Positions 1 to 9,985 of a stretch of DNA of 64,000 bases are shown piece after piece. The position numbers and the translations under genes were made by a program. Positions within the stretch are counted from its first letter, which is position 1; every line of letters begins with the position of its first letter. Origin of the DNA: Maylandia zebra. Lineage: Eukaryota; Chordata; Actinopteri; Cichliformes; Cichlidae. A model generated the notes under the pieces. It had not been told where the DNA came from, searched no databases, and worked only from the letters and a program-made list of their open reading frames with translations. The DNA lies in NCBI RefSeq assembly GCF_041146795.1, contig NC_135179.1, positions 26,771,047 through 26,835,046 on the forward strand, in the 5' to 3' direction.

Positions 1-102
1 TTTTCCACATTTGTCCAAAATAATGGAATGGGAGTTTGTTCCTCTTTGAACTAATTTTTTTTTAAAAAAACTGGAAAAATCCTCAGCACTCTATATAAAG
101 AC

Positions 103-205
103 GTGTGGACGTATCCTATAAAGATTTAGCCTTGAAAAGTAAAATAGTTGAACTTGGTGTGACTTTGAATCTTATTTTCAATCCACTTTTATTACATTAC
201 AATAA
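103..205 (+). repeat. Direct repeat, copy 1 of 2
   Basis: This segment reappears at 1097-1199 in the same orientation with only about ten differences by eye. It includes the shared words gatttagccttgaaaagtaa and cttttattacattacaat. The copies are about 890 bp apart and their flanks differ. It could be an interspersed repeat family or a local duplication; I do not recognise the family. Confidence 0.75.
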
Positions 206-1096
206 TTTTGTCTGCTATTTAAGATGTAGCAGGGCTTTATGGGCTATCAAACAGAAATCTCTTAAAAGTGAGGAAACATTAGCCAAATAGAATGAATATG
301 GCACATTCCTCTACATGACTAGAAATGAAGATCAGAAGCAGGGGCCACTCTGGGTTCAAACCTTTAGGGGGGCTCAGCTGTTAAATCATAGTGTCATGCA
401 TACAGTGCCTTGTAATTAATATTAATGGAATATGCTGTTTAAAAGTGTAATTTAAACTTTTAAAATTTGCAAACCTCAATTCAGTATATTAAACATCACA
501 ATGTTACATTGAAAAGCAGCCTAATTGGATGATCTATTATTGTGTCTAAGAATATTTTGGAGTGAATAATCATAGATTTTAATATAATCCACCCATTTTA
601 GTCATCAAACCTGAGGCAAAGGCTCAGTCGTTAAAGATGTTTTAAGGAATCATTTGTTGCCAAGCAGATAAGATGAGAAACATGCACAACATTATTTCAG
701 TCTCTTAATCACATAGAGGCAGTCCACCAAATCATCAAGCACTTAAAGTAGCATCATTCAGTACAGACACTGGATAATCAAACTGCCACTCCCTGTACCC
801 GAAGCAAACTGGTAATAGAGTTGTTTTATATGAAAGTTTCTGCATTCATACAAACCCTCCTGTCATTAAGCAGACTCAGCACAGAGCAGTTTTATTAACA
901 ACTCCTCAGCTCAAGGAGACTGTTGTTGTTTTTATTTACTAAATGTTGTAGTGTAAAATGATTGCTGCAAGCAAAGTGTAATAAGTGGAGTTGTGGATTA
1001 TGTGTCAAGATAACCAGTACTGAATGATTTTAGAAACTGGAGCTGACAAAGGTCAGGAAGACAAAGAATTGGAGGAGAAATGTTTTTCAGTTTGAT

Positions 1097-1199
1097 CTGT
1101 GGATGTGTCCTATTAAGATTTAGCCTTGAAAAGTAAAATGGTTGAAGTTGGTGTGACTTTGAATCGTGTTTTCAATGCACTTTTATTACATTACAATAT
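1097..1199 (+). repeat. Direct repeat, copy 2 of 2
   Basis: Second copy of the 103-205 sequence, in the same orientation. It ends just before the L2-like tail at 1250, so copy 2 may sit against a LINE fragment. Confidence 0.75.
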
Positions 1200-1249
1200 G
1201 CCATTTTCTTGTAATCTTCTATTATTGTAGCATCTTTACCTTACAATAT

Positions 1250-1312
1250 GAAGCGCCTTGAGACTGTTGGGTTGTTACAGTGTGGCGCTATATAATGAAA
1301 TTAAATTGACTA
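1250..1312 (+). mobile_element. L2-type LINE 3' tail fragment
   Basis: The run gaagcgccttgagactgttg, followed by a shortened gtggcgctatataatgaaattaaattga, resembles the 3' end of teleost L2-like retrotransposons (aagcgcctTGAG ... GCGCTATATAAATAAAATTGA). Only the tail is present, as expected for a 5'-truncated insertion. The class is assigned from memory of the family, without alignment. Confidence 0.6.
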
Positions 1313-1430
1313 TGTAATGTGAAACATTAAGATTTAATCTTTACCTTTAGCTTTTTTTTTTTATTTCTGGAATAATAATAATGTTATTTTAAATGAGCAG
1401 GTGCCGCGAGGGCAGAGCGTCCCTCTCGGA

Positions 1431-1438
1431 TGACGTCA
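1431..1438 (+). promoter_or_regulatory. CRE/ATF site of the 7SL RNA gene promoter
   Basis: A perfect palindromic TGACGTCA lies at -50 to -43 from the first base of the 7SL transcript. The human 7SL gene has an ATF/CREB site at essentially the same distance that drives Pol III transcription. A TATA-like ttaaag at 1451-1456 (about -30) would complete the upstream promoter. The conserved spacing argues that this is a live gene with its own promoter rather than a retroposed copy. Confidence 0.75.
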
Positions 1439-1480
1439 CGTGTAGACACCTTAAAGCCTGCATGAACGAGAGCACTTCTC

Positions 1481-1779
1481 GCCGGGTGCGGTGGCGCGCG
1501 CCTGTAATCCAAGCTACCGGGAGGCTGAGGCTGGCGGATCGTTTGAGCTCAGGAGCTCTGAGCTGCAGCGGACTATGCCGATCGGGTGTCCGCACTAAGT
1601 TCGGTATCGATATGGTGCTCCTGGGGGAGCTCGGGACCACCAGGTCGCCTAAGGAGGGGTGCACCGGCCCAGGTCGGAAACGGAGCAGGTCAAAGCCCCC
1701 GTGCCGCTCAGTAGTGGGATCGCGCCTGTGAATAGACGCTGTAGTGCAGCCTGAGTAATACAGCGGGACCCAGTCTTTT
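1481..1779 (+). ncRNA. rn7sl: 7SL RNA (signal recognition particle RNA)
   Basis: This ~299-nt Pol III transcript is the RNA scaffold of the signal recognition particle, which targets ribosomes making secretory proteins to the ER. The whole length matches vertebrate 7SL: the Alu-domain start GCCGGGTGCGGTGGCGCG, the CTGTAATCCAAGCTA and GGGAGGCTGAGGCTG segments, then the S-domain block GATCGGGTGTCCGCACTAAG. It continues with GACCACCAGG, CCTAAGGAGGGGTG, and the SRP54-binding helix 8 segment GGTCGGAAACGGAGCAGGTC near 1673-1692. It closes with the 3' Alu strand around GATCGCGCCTGTGAATAG. Transcription likely ends in the T5 run at 1776-1780. A full S domain rules out an Alu-like SINE, which would lack it. 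The upstream CRE and clean terminator favour a functional gene, though a recent full-length pseudogene copy cannot be fully excluded. Confidence 0.95.
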
Positions 1780-1780
1780 T
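1776..1780 (+). terminator. Pol III terminator of 7SL
   Basis: Five consecutive T residues directly follow the conserved 7SL 3' end, which is the simple RNA polymerase III termination signal. Confidence 0.8.
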
Positions 1781-2137
1781 ATACTCTTTCTCCTCTCCAC
1801 AGAAATATACACACAGCACACACACTTAAATATCATGTTTTTACAGTTTATAAAAGCGTCAACGCAGTTTCTCTCTCCTCTTTTTCCATTGAAAACCACC
1901 GCTGTTTGTCGGTTGCACAGCGCCTCCAACTGGAGGAGCGGCGCAATGACCACCACTCGCGTCATTTTAGCTAAACGAAATTTTATGCATAACTACGCCC
2001 ACAAGATGGCGCTAAGCTAGCAGTGTGCGAGTCTAGTTACACCCAAAAAACTTAAGCGAAGAAGAAAACGCTTCTCTTCCTGTGTAGGGCATGTGCTTCC
2101 TGTGTCAACCATGCACATGTGGTAAACAAGCGCAAGC
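1781..2137 (+). promoter_or_regulatory. Probable polr1b promoter and 5' UTR
   Basis: The 357 bp between the 7SL terminator and the polr1b start codon must hold the polr1b promoter. A YY1-type motif AAGATGGCGCT lies at 2003-2013, about 130 bp before the start codon. Such sites often sit at or just after the start site of TATA-less housekeeping genes. There is no clear TATA box. The segment is richer in CG dinucleotides than the flanking spacer. Confidence 0.5.
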
Positions 2138-5100
2138 ATGGATTTTTCAAGTAAGTGGAGTGATCTTCCCAAAGGTCCGAGTCTGAAAAATCTGACAGAT
2201 GGAAGCTTTGGCCACATGAAGGACACCCAGCATGCTGCCATTCAGGATCTGACCAAAGCTCACATCGAGTCGTTTGACCAGGCAGTCACAGACGGACTCA
2301 ACCGCGTTGTGCAGGTCAGCAAATGTTTCTTCAAAGTTCTCAACAATGTGATGAATCACTTCATTAAGACCAGCGATTAACCCCAACTAGTTAAAACTAC
2401 GATTAATAGCGTACACTGTGTGACTCGGAGTTGTGTAAGCTTGTCTTGAGCACGCAGTGCAGTGATATGCAGTGAGTTACTGTAGGCCAGTGAAAGCCAC
2501 CATAACAACGATGAAATGAGTGAGTGAAGAATTTGGTTTCCTGCTGGTCGACTAGCTGCTGGTATCATTTCCAGCAGTATTTTCTCTGAAAGCTGCTCAA
2601 CCTGCTGTGAACATCCCTCTTGCAGTTGCTTCCCATAATCTTTGCCTTTCTTACGTTTCTCACTTTTCCGTCACCTTTCCCAGTCCATCCCCCCCTTAGA
2701 GTTCATGTTCAAAAATGAACGGATCAGCCTTGGTTTCGTTGAAGCTGCCATCCAAAACCCAGTGGTTGCCAAAGGGAACATCTGCAAGGAAATGAAGGTG
2801 TTCCCAGCAGAGTGCCGGGGAAGAAGATGCTCGTACAAAGGGAAAATAGTGGTAAGCCTGAGTCGTGTTTATATTCCCACAGCAACGTTTTAAAATAATC
2901 CATGTTGACTGGGTGAGTGTTGACTCATTTCAGGCAGACGTCAGCTGGTCGATCAATGGAGTTCCCAAAGGCATCATCAAGCAGTCTCTGGGTCATGTGC
3001 CCATCATGGTGAAGTCCAAGCTGTGTAACCTGCATGGCATGTCCCCCAAAGAGCTTGTAGAGCATCACGAAGAAGCCGAGGTAGGATATGGCAGCTGTAC
3101 TTTTAAACTGAGCCAGGATGGGTTTAAATATTGTCCTATAATACCAGCATCAACTTTGACAGGAAATGGGAGGTTATTTCATTGTGAATGGAATTGAGAA
3201 GGTTATCCGCATGCTGATAATGCCAAGGAGGAACTATCCTATCGCCATGTCAAGACCCAAGTGGAAGAACAGGGGTCAGGGTTACACTCAGTACGGTAAG
3301 TATTACTTCTAAAGAAAACAGTGCAGCAATGAGTCCACGCCTGCATGTTTTCACCGGCTTTTTCTTCACTCAGGTATTTCTATGCGTTGCGTGAGGGAGG
3401 AGCACACAGCCATCAACATGAACCTGCATTATCTGGAAAATGGAACTGTGATGCTGAACTTCATCTACCAGAAAGAGCTCTTCTTCCTCCCACTAGGCTT
3501 TGCATTAAAGGTGAGCAAGCCTGCAGCTTTCATTACAGAACAGTTAATGATAAAAATCCTTTAGGCTCATTGTGTGCTCATTTGCTCTCATGTTCCTCAG
3601 GCTCTGGTGGACTTCACAGACTTCCAGATCTACCAGGAGCTGATCAAAGGCCGCGAGGACAATTCTTTCTACAAGACCTGTGTGTCCGAGATGCTGCGCA
3701 TCGTCATGGAGGAGAACTGCACCACCCGCAGCAAGGTGCTCAATTACCTCGGAGAGCGCTTCAGGGTTAAGATGAACCTCCCTGAGTGGTACACAAATGA
3801 ACAGTGTGCCAACTTCCTGTTAAAGTAAGTTCTGGGGATGGATACGGTTGACACCCGTTCTGCTTTATGTTTGGTGGTATGTTTATTTAAAAAAAGGGGC
3901 TTACTCTGTTTTGATCAGTGAGTGTATCTGCATCCACCTGAAGTCAGACGTGGAGAAGTTCTACTTGCTCTGTCTGATGACGAGGAAGCTCTTCACTTTT
4001 GCCAAGCAGGAGTGCATGGAAGAAAACCCCGACAGTATCGTGTGCCAGGAAGTGCTCACTCCTGGTCAGCTCTACCTCATGTTTCTGAAGGCAAGAATTT
4101 TCAATATTTTTCTTAGTTTTTTTTGTCTTTGTCCTTTCTCTTTTGCTGAGCAGGACTGTAGTAGCATTTCAGCTGCTCCTCTTAGGCAGATCATTTGCCT
4201 CCATCTCACCTGATTCCTAACATCTTTCACAGCAGCCCTCTGCATGTCCTCCTTCACTACATTCATGTTTCTTTTCTGTGGACTACTTCTTGTCTTTTTA
4301 CCTGACTGCTCCATGTCCACAGTCAGTGTTGGGTAGTAATGGAATACATGTACAGTGGTCCCTCACTGTAACCTTTCACGTCCTCGCTGTTTCGCGGATT
4401 TTTTTGGTGCAATTTTTCATGTTTTTTTTGTTTTGTTTTTCCAGCACATTGTGTTCTGCATCCTGATTGGCTGTAGACCATTGTCAGTCAATCTCGTGCC
4501 GTGTCTCCTTTACAGTACAGAATGCGTTCAGCTTGTTAAATTTACATAAATCTTCGATCGCTAGCAGTGTGCTGTACTGTATGTTTGTAACTTTTCTCCC
4601 CAACAAACACAATGTCGACGAGGCGTTTTGCACCGTCAAAGGCAACCGCGGGTGCCTTTGCCTTCATTTTGTAATACTGGACTTATTTTTCTACGAAGGT
4701 TTGAACTTTGAGAGCGTTTAAGAGAGAAAAGTGTTGTGCCTGTCTGCGAAAAGTGTATAAAGTGTGTAGTAAGGGGTTTTACAGCCTTAAAACATCTATA
4801 GTAATTGTAAAAAATAAAGTTGGCTACTTTGCGGATTTCACCTATCGCGGGTTATTTTTGGGACATAACTCCCGCAGTAAACGAGGGACCACTGTACCGG
4901 CATTATGTATTTAAAATAACTGTATTCTATTACAGTTACCGTTTAAAAAGGTGGTATTCAGAATACAGTTACTTTGTTGAAATAAATGGATTACACGGCG
5001 GTCTTTTCCTGATTCATATGTTAGACTGTGCTCTCTTTTGGTATTTCCACGCCGGTGGAAAGCCATTATGGCGAGTAGCCTTCAGTAATAGTAATAAATC

Positions 5101-8100
5101 ACACAGCAGTAGTACATTCATGTAGTTGTAAAAAGCATGATAATATATTAACTAATCCAAAGTATTTGGAATACGTTACTGTCATTGAGTAACGTAACGG
5201 AATACCTTACAAAATACATTTTGGGGCATGTATTCTGTAATCTGTAGTGGAATACATTTTAAAAGTAACCTTCCCAACACTTTCCACAGTGCTCACACAA
5301 AGTGTCTTCTTCCACTTAAGCCTTCAGTTGTGTGATTTAACCACTCAAACGTTTTCGCAGGAGAGACTGACTGCATGGCTGGTGTCTGTGAAGCTGTCCT
5401 TTGACAAGAGAGGCAGCAAAGTGACCGGAGGATGGAGCTCTGAAATGATGATAAAGATGCTCAACATGGGAACTGACTTGACCAGACCATTTGAATATCT
5501 GCTGGCCACTGGAAACCTCCAGTCTAAGACAGGTCCTGTCCAAGACTAATACATGGCCAGCTTTGAAAATTCACTAAAACATTCATTCATTCATCTAAAA
5601 ATGTGCTCCCTCCTCCCACAGGTCTGGGCATGCTGCAGAACACCGGGCTGTGCGTTGTAGCTGACAAGCTCAACTTCATTCGCTACCTGTCTCACTTCCG
5701 CTGCGTGCACAGAGGAGCAGCGTTCGCTAAGATGAGGACCACCTCTGTGCGTAAGCTGCTGCCCGAGTCCTGGGGCTTCCTGTGTCCTGTCCACACTCCA
5801 GACGGCGAGCCTTGCGGACTCATGAACCACATGACAGCCAGCTGTGAAATTGTGGCATTGACCTTGTCCACCACGTCACTGCCTGCTCTGCTCTGTTCGC
5901 TTGGTGAGGACTGACTTCAGGCAGTTGTTGTACAATCTTACCCAGGACCAAAAGCTAGTCCATTGTCTACCACAGAACTAGACTCTATAGATTTGTGACA
6001 ATTAGGGAGGAGAGGTCGGCGCGTGTGCTTGCAAATGAGAGACATAGCAATACTTTCATGAATCAATTGTTAAATAATACTTTTTGTAAGGTATTCCAAT
6101 AACAGTGACCTGCCTGTGGGGAAACGTCATTAAAGTAATGCTGAAATAAAAGATTAACTCAGGCAGTCATTGATATACTTCGTAGGCCTGGCCAGGTAAA
6201 GTCTCTGCACGTGGCACTGGGTTGAAATGCGTTTGCTGTATCTGCTCGTTTAGGTGTCACTCCTGTGGATGGAACTCCTGGTCGGGCCTTTGCAGACTGC
6301 TACCCTGTGGTCCTGGACGGTGCTGTTGTTGGCTGGGTGGAGGCTGACTTGGCTCCAGTTGTGGTTGAATCACTGCGCAGGTTCAAGGTATTGTCTTCTG
6401 TTAGCTGCTCCCTTTAGCTGCACCACAGTGGATCATCTGCCTCCATCCCTAGCATCCTCCCCTGTCACATCGGCCCTCTGCATGTCCATCCATGAATCTT
6501 TTCTTGCTCTTTTTCTCCTGCCTGGCAGCTTTATCTTCAACATCCTTTGTCCGGTATATCCACTGTCCCTCCTCTGCACATCCAAACCATCTCAGCTTTG
6601 CCTCTCTTCGTTTATATTAATTTCTTATTGCCTCCATCCTGGTCTCTCCCAATGAAAAGCTATGATAACATAAGCTCCACCTCTTTTTGTCAGTTCATCA
6701 GAGCAGGTCTTGCTACCTACTTAAATCCCTTTTGCTCTTGTTGCTATCACCTCTGACACTGGTCTCCATCCACTCTACCCTGCCTACACTCTCTTCTTCA
6801 CTTCACTTGTGCACTGTCTGTTGCAGGTAGGGCTGCCACAAACGATTATTTTGATAGTCGACTAGTCACCGATTATTTTTGCGATTAGTCGACTAATCAG
6901 ATCATCATCCATTGGACGTACAGCGTACAGCTTATTGCACCAGCAGCATCTGGTCTTATATAACTATCATTAGCTTACAGCTTGAAGTGTTTGTGCTAAC
7001 TAAAAATAAAGACAAGATGGTAGTTTATTAATTTTTAATGAAATTTGCAGATTGTTTCGGTGAAGTTTAATAAACTCCTTGCTTTCTAAAATATAACAGG
7101 ACACCGGAGTATATTATCCAGCGTCTCACACTTCTGATGATCAGCTGTCTGCTTGAAGTTTATTTAGCTGTGCAAAAACTATAACTTTAATCTCAGCCAA
7201 ACCGATTTACTCAGGAACAAATAAAATACTAAAGAAAGCCAAACAATAACATTTTAAGTTATCTAAGTGACTTATATATCATGTTTAACCTGAGTAGCGA
7301 AAGACAGTGGTGGGTTTGAAAACGATTTGCCGGGAGTCCGGTGTTCTCACGGCTCTAGTTAGCCTTGCCCCCGGCTAGCTAACGAACTAGTGGGTAACAG
7401 ACGTCTCCGAAAACGTCGGAGAGCTTTTGAAAATATGTGGTGTCTTGATAAACTGAGCCGATATTTGAGGTTTACACAGCTACATTCTCGCCTGAAAATA
7501 TGTTAAACGTTTATTTTGTGACCCAGAAAGAATAATAAGAGTAAAGTTAAAACTAACTAGCTGCCGCCATTGTTGACAGCTGCGCTATGAATTCTGGGAC
7601 ACAGCTTCTTCTTCTTCGGGGTTTAACGGCAGCTGGCATCCTTGTACATGCAGTGCTGCCATCTTCTGTTTCAGTCCGTTATTACACCCTTAAATCCTAC
7701 TACTCATTCCTGCGTCCTTTGTGATCTTACAAAGCTTCAAACGATGCGTCGACTATTAAATTAGTCGTCGACGATTTTAATAGTCGACATAATCGTGACT
7801 AGTCGACTAATCGTGGCAGCCCTAGTTGCAGGTTCACGGTATACTAACTCCTGCTTGGTGTCACCTGTGTATACTGTGCAGAAAACTGATCTTTAAAACT
7901 TATACCTCCAGGTGTTAAGAGAGAAGAAGATTCCTCCCTGGACAGAGATTGTCCTGGTTCCCAAAACAGGCAAGGCCAGCTTATATCCAGGCCTGTTCCT
8001 CTTCACAACACCTTGTCGCATGGTGCGGCCTGTACAGAACTTGGCTTTTGGCAAGCAAGAGTTTATTGGCACCTTTGAACAGGTAATGTGTTAAAAGTGG

Positions 8101-9912
8101 AGGGTTTTTTTGTAGCTGTAAGAGCACCGTTTTAGTCCGAGCACCTTTTCTCCTTTGCCTGCAGCTTTACATCAATGTCGGAATCTTGGAGAATGAGATT
8201 GAACCAAGAGTAACCACACACCAGGAGCTCTTCCCTCACAGTATGCTCAGTGTGGTGGCAAACTTCATCCCATACTCTGACCACAACCAGAGTCCCAGGA
8301 ACATGTACCAGTGTCAGATGGGTAGGTTATTTGAATCTTTTCTTTGACAGTTTTGAGCAAACCTACATTTTCCATGAACCACTGTGCTCATTCCCCTTAT
8401 TTCAGGTAAGCAGACTATGGGCTTCCCGCTACACTCTTTCATGGATCGCTCTGATAACAAGCTGTACCGGCTCCAGACCCCACAGAGCCCACTAGTCAGG
8501 CCTTATATGTACGACCACTACGGCCTCGACAACTACCCCAGCGGCACCAACGCCATCGTGGCCGTCATATCCTACACAGGCTACGACATGGAAGATGCCA
8601 TGGTGAGTTAAATGAAACTGTTCTCTATTTTTAATCGGGATAGGGTTGAACTCTTGACACATGTTGTTTTCATCAGATTGTGAACAAGTCGTCATGGGAG
8701 AGAGGCTTTGCCCATGGAAGTATCTACAAGACGGAGCTGGTGGACCTGGCAGAGAAGGTGAAGGGAGAAGACGGCGTGGTGTTTGGAACCAAGCCAGGCG
8801 ACCCCAAAGTGAAAGAAAAACTAGACGCTGATGGACTGCCCTTCATCGGATCGGTGCTTCAGTATGGAGACCCTTTCTACAGCTACATCAACCTCAACAC
8901 TGGGCAGACCTTTATCTCCTACTACAAGTACGCGATAACATTTTTGTAGCAGTGTGATCATTTTTCATCAGCTCAGTTGTAAAATACCTCTGTTATTCAC
9001 ATTTTATGGTTTCTCTTCTCTGTTTGCAGGAGTCAGGAGGCCTGTATTGTTGACAACATAAAGGTCTGCAGTAATGACGGCGGCTCAGGCCGCTTCAAGC
9101 GCGTGTGCATCACTGTACGAATGCCCCGAAATCCCACCATCGGTGACAAGTTTGCCAGCCGCCACGGACAGAAGGGCATCCTGAGCCGCCTGTGGCCGAC
9201 GGAGGACATGCCCTTCACCGAGAGCGGCATGACTCCGGATATCCTGTTCAACCCCCACGGCTTCCCCTCCCGTATGACAATTGGGATGCTCATCGAGAGC
9301 ATGGCCGGCAAGTCGGGCGCCCTGCACGGCCTCGGCCACGACGCCACACCCTTCACCTTTTCCGAGGAGAACTCGGCGCTCGATTACTTTGGCGAGCTGC
9401 TTCGGGCGGGCGGCTACAACTACTACGGTACGGAGCGGCTGTACAGCGGACTGAGCGGTCAGGAGCTAGAGGCAGACATCTTCATCGGCGTGGTCTACTA
9501 CCAGCGGCTACGTCACATGGTCTCCGACAAGTTCCAAGTTAGGACGACAGGAGCACGAGACAAAGTGACCAACCAGCCCGTAGGAGGAAGGAACGTGCAG
9601 GGAGGCATCCGTTTCGGGGAGATGGAGCGAGACGCCCTGCTGGCTCACGGCTCTTCATTCTTACTTCACGATCGCCTCTTCAACTGCTCAGACCGCTCAG
9701 TGGCTCAGGTGTGCGTTGACTGTGGCAGCCTTCTCTCCCCTTTGTTGGAGAAACCGCCGCCCTACTGGTCATCCATGCGCCACCGTAAGACTGTCTGCAC
9801 CCTGTGTGGCAAAAGTGACTCTGTTGACTCGGTGTCTGTTCCTTATGTCTTCCGCTACTTTGTAGCTGAGCTTGCTGCAATGAACATCAAAGTCAAATTA
9901 GAAGTCAAGTGA
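2138..9912 (+). CDS. polr1b: RNA polymerase I second-largest subunit (RPA2/RPA135), 15 coding exons
   Basis: This is the beta-like catalytic subunit of nucleolar RNA polymerase I, which makes the large rRNA precursor. Coding exons: 2138-2314, 2684-2851, 2934-3080, 3163-3295, 3374-3510, 3601-3824, 3919-4090, 5361-5532, 5622-5903, 6254-6387, 7912-8082, 8165-8321, 8406-8602, 8677-8927 and 9030-9912. All join in frame to 3,405 nt, giving 1,134 aa; the human protein has about 1,135. The N-terminus [15 protein letters not shown] fits the family. Residues ~879-890 carry [12 protein letters not shown], a hallmark of the hybrid-binding region in all beta-like subunits. Four cysteines (1069, 1072, 1097, 1100) form the C-terminal zinc-binding site. 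Every intron is GT-AG except intron 7 (4091-5360), which begins GC. A polyadenylation signal AATAAA lies at 9980-9985. No frameshift or stop was seen. Confidence 0.97.
4160..4315 (-). mobile_element. LINE (RTE-like) fragment, antisense, interrupted by hAT
   Basis: Words such as gatcatttgcctccatctcacc, the segment ccctctgcatgtcctcct and cttcactacattcatg recur in teleost genomes as the antisense 3' part of an RTE-type LINE. The same family is present in intron 10 (6395-6820). The hAT element at 4324 interrupts or abuts this fragment. Class assignment is from memory. Confidence 0.5.
4324..5282. mobile_element. Non-autonomous hAT transposon with 8-bp target duplication
   Basis: Left end CAGTGTTGGGTAG (from 4324) and right end CTTCCCAACACTT (to 5282) are imperfect inverted repeats. 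They are flanked by identical 8-bp duplications TCCACAGT at 4316-4323 and 5283-5290, the hAT signature. Subterminal gtaatggaatac and gtattccata-type motifs repeat inside. No transposase is encoded. Another element (4353-4894) is inserted in it, so the hAT copy itself is about 415 bp. Confidence 0.85.
4353..4894. mobile_element. Tc1/mariner-type (Tigger/pogo-like) MITE nested in the hAT element
   Basis: The 12-bp termini CAGTGGTCCCTC and GAGGGACCACTG are exact inverted repeats, flanked by TA on both sides (4351-4352 and 4895-4896), as for Tc1/mariner superfamily insertions. Subterminal cgcggatt and aatccgc-like stretches extend the inversion. There is no transposase frame, so it is a non-autonomous copy of about 542 bp. 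The assignment to the Tigger/pogo branch rests on the CAGTGGTCCC terminus. Confidence 0.8.
6395..6815 (-). mobile_element. LINE (RTE-like) fragment, antisense
   Basis: The text runs through gcaccacagtggatcatctgcctcc, then catcggccctctgcatgtcc, cctgcctggcagctttatc and acatccaaaccatctcag. These are familiar teleost RTE-type LINE 3' words read antisense. It is the longer of two copies of this family in polr1b, the other being in intron 7. Confidence 0.55.
6828..7824. mobile_element. hAT-type element with perfect 8-bp target duplication
   Basis: Termini TAGGGCTGCCAC and GTGGCAGCCCTA are exact inverted repeats. GTTGCAGG is duplicated at 6820-6827 and 7825-7832. Subterminal stretches rich in tagtcgactagtc are inverted between the two ends. 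The ~997-bp interior encodes no recognisable transposase, so this is a non-autonomous element. The unbroken duplication and termini point to a fairly young insertion. Confidence 0.85.
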
Positions 9913-9979
9913 ATTTTATAGGATGTAAAGATTCATGCCTTAAAGCGCCAACCCTGCACACTTTGTTCAGACGGGTCTC

Positions 9980-9985
9980 AATAAA
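9980..9985 (+). promoter_or_regulatory. polr1b polyadenylation signal
   Basis: AATAAA lies 68 bp after the stop codon and is the first canonical signal downstream. It implies a very short 3' UTR. Confidence 0.75.

Larger units (their letters stand above)
1..1430. other. Repeat-rich spacer upstream of the 7SL gene
   Basis: No coding region is supported here. The only open frame (105-290) is short and lies in the duplicated repeat described separately. Visible contents are two copies of a ~103-bp sequence (103-205 and 1097-1199), an L2-type LINE tail at 1250-1312, and otherwise AT-rich sequence without recognisable motifs. Confidence 0.6.
4091..5360 (+). other. polr1b intron 7, GC-AG type, filled with transposons
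   Basis: The exon 7/intron junction reads CTGAAG|GCAAGA and the acceptor reads TTCGCAG|GAGAG. The exact reading frame and the family sequence (..LMFLK then ERLTAWL..) require this donor, and no GT donor fits. GC-AG introns are a known minor class of U2 introns and typically have this strong AAG|GCAAG context. The interior holds a LINE fragment, a hAT element and a nested Tigger-like MITE. Confidence 0.85.
6388..7911 (+). other. polr1b intron 10, expanded by transposons
   Basis: GT-AG intron (AAG|GTATTG ... CTCCAG|GTGTTA). It consists mainly of an antisense LINE fragment followed by a complete hAT-type element, with only short unique stretches at both ends. Confidence 0.85.

Noticed and set aside
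345-375. tRNA B-box-like gggttcaaacc
   Set aside because: No A box or cloverleaf could be built around it.
1393-1731. Plus- and minus-strand open frames of ~90-110 codons over the 7SL gene
   Set aside because: They overlap a structured RNA gene whose whole length is explained by 7SL homology.
1481-1779. Alu-like SINE instead of 7SL
   Set aside because: The full S domain is present and collinear, whereas Alu/B1 SINEs lack it. Upstream promoter spacing also matches a true 7SL gene.
9033-9542. Overlapping frames on both strands of polr1b exon 15
   Set aside because: Shadows of the 883-bp terminal exon.
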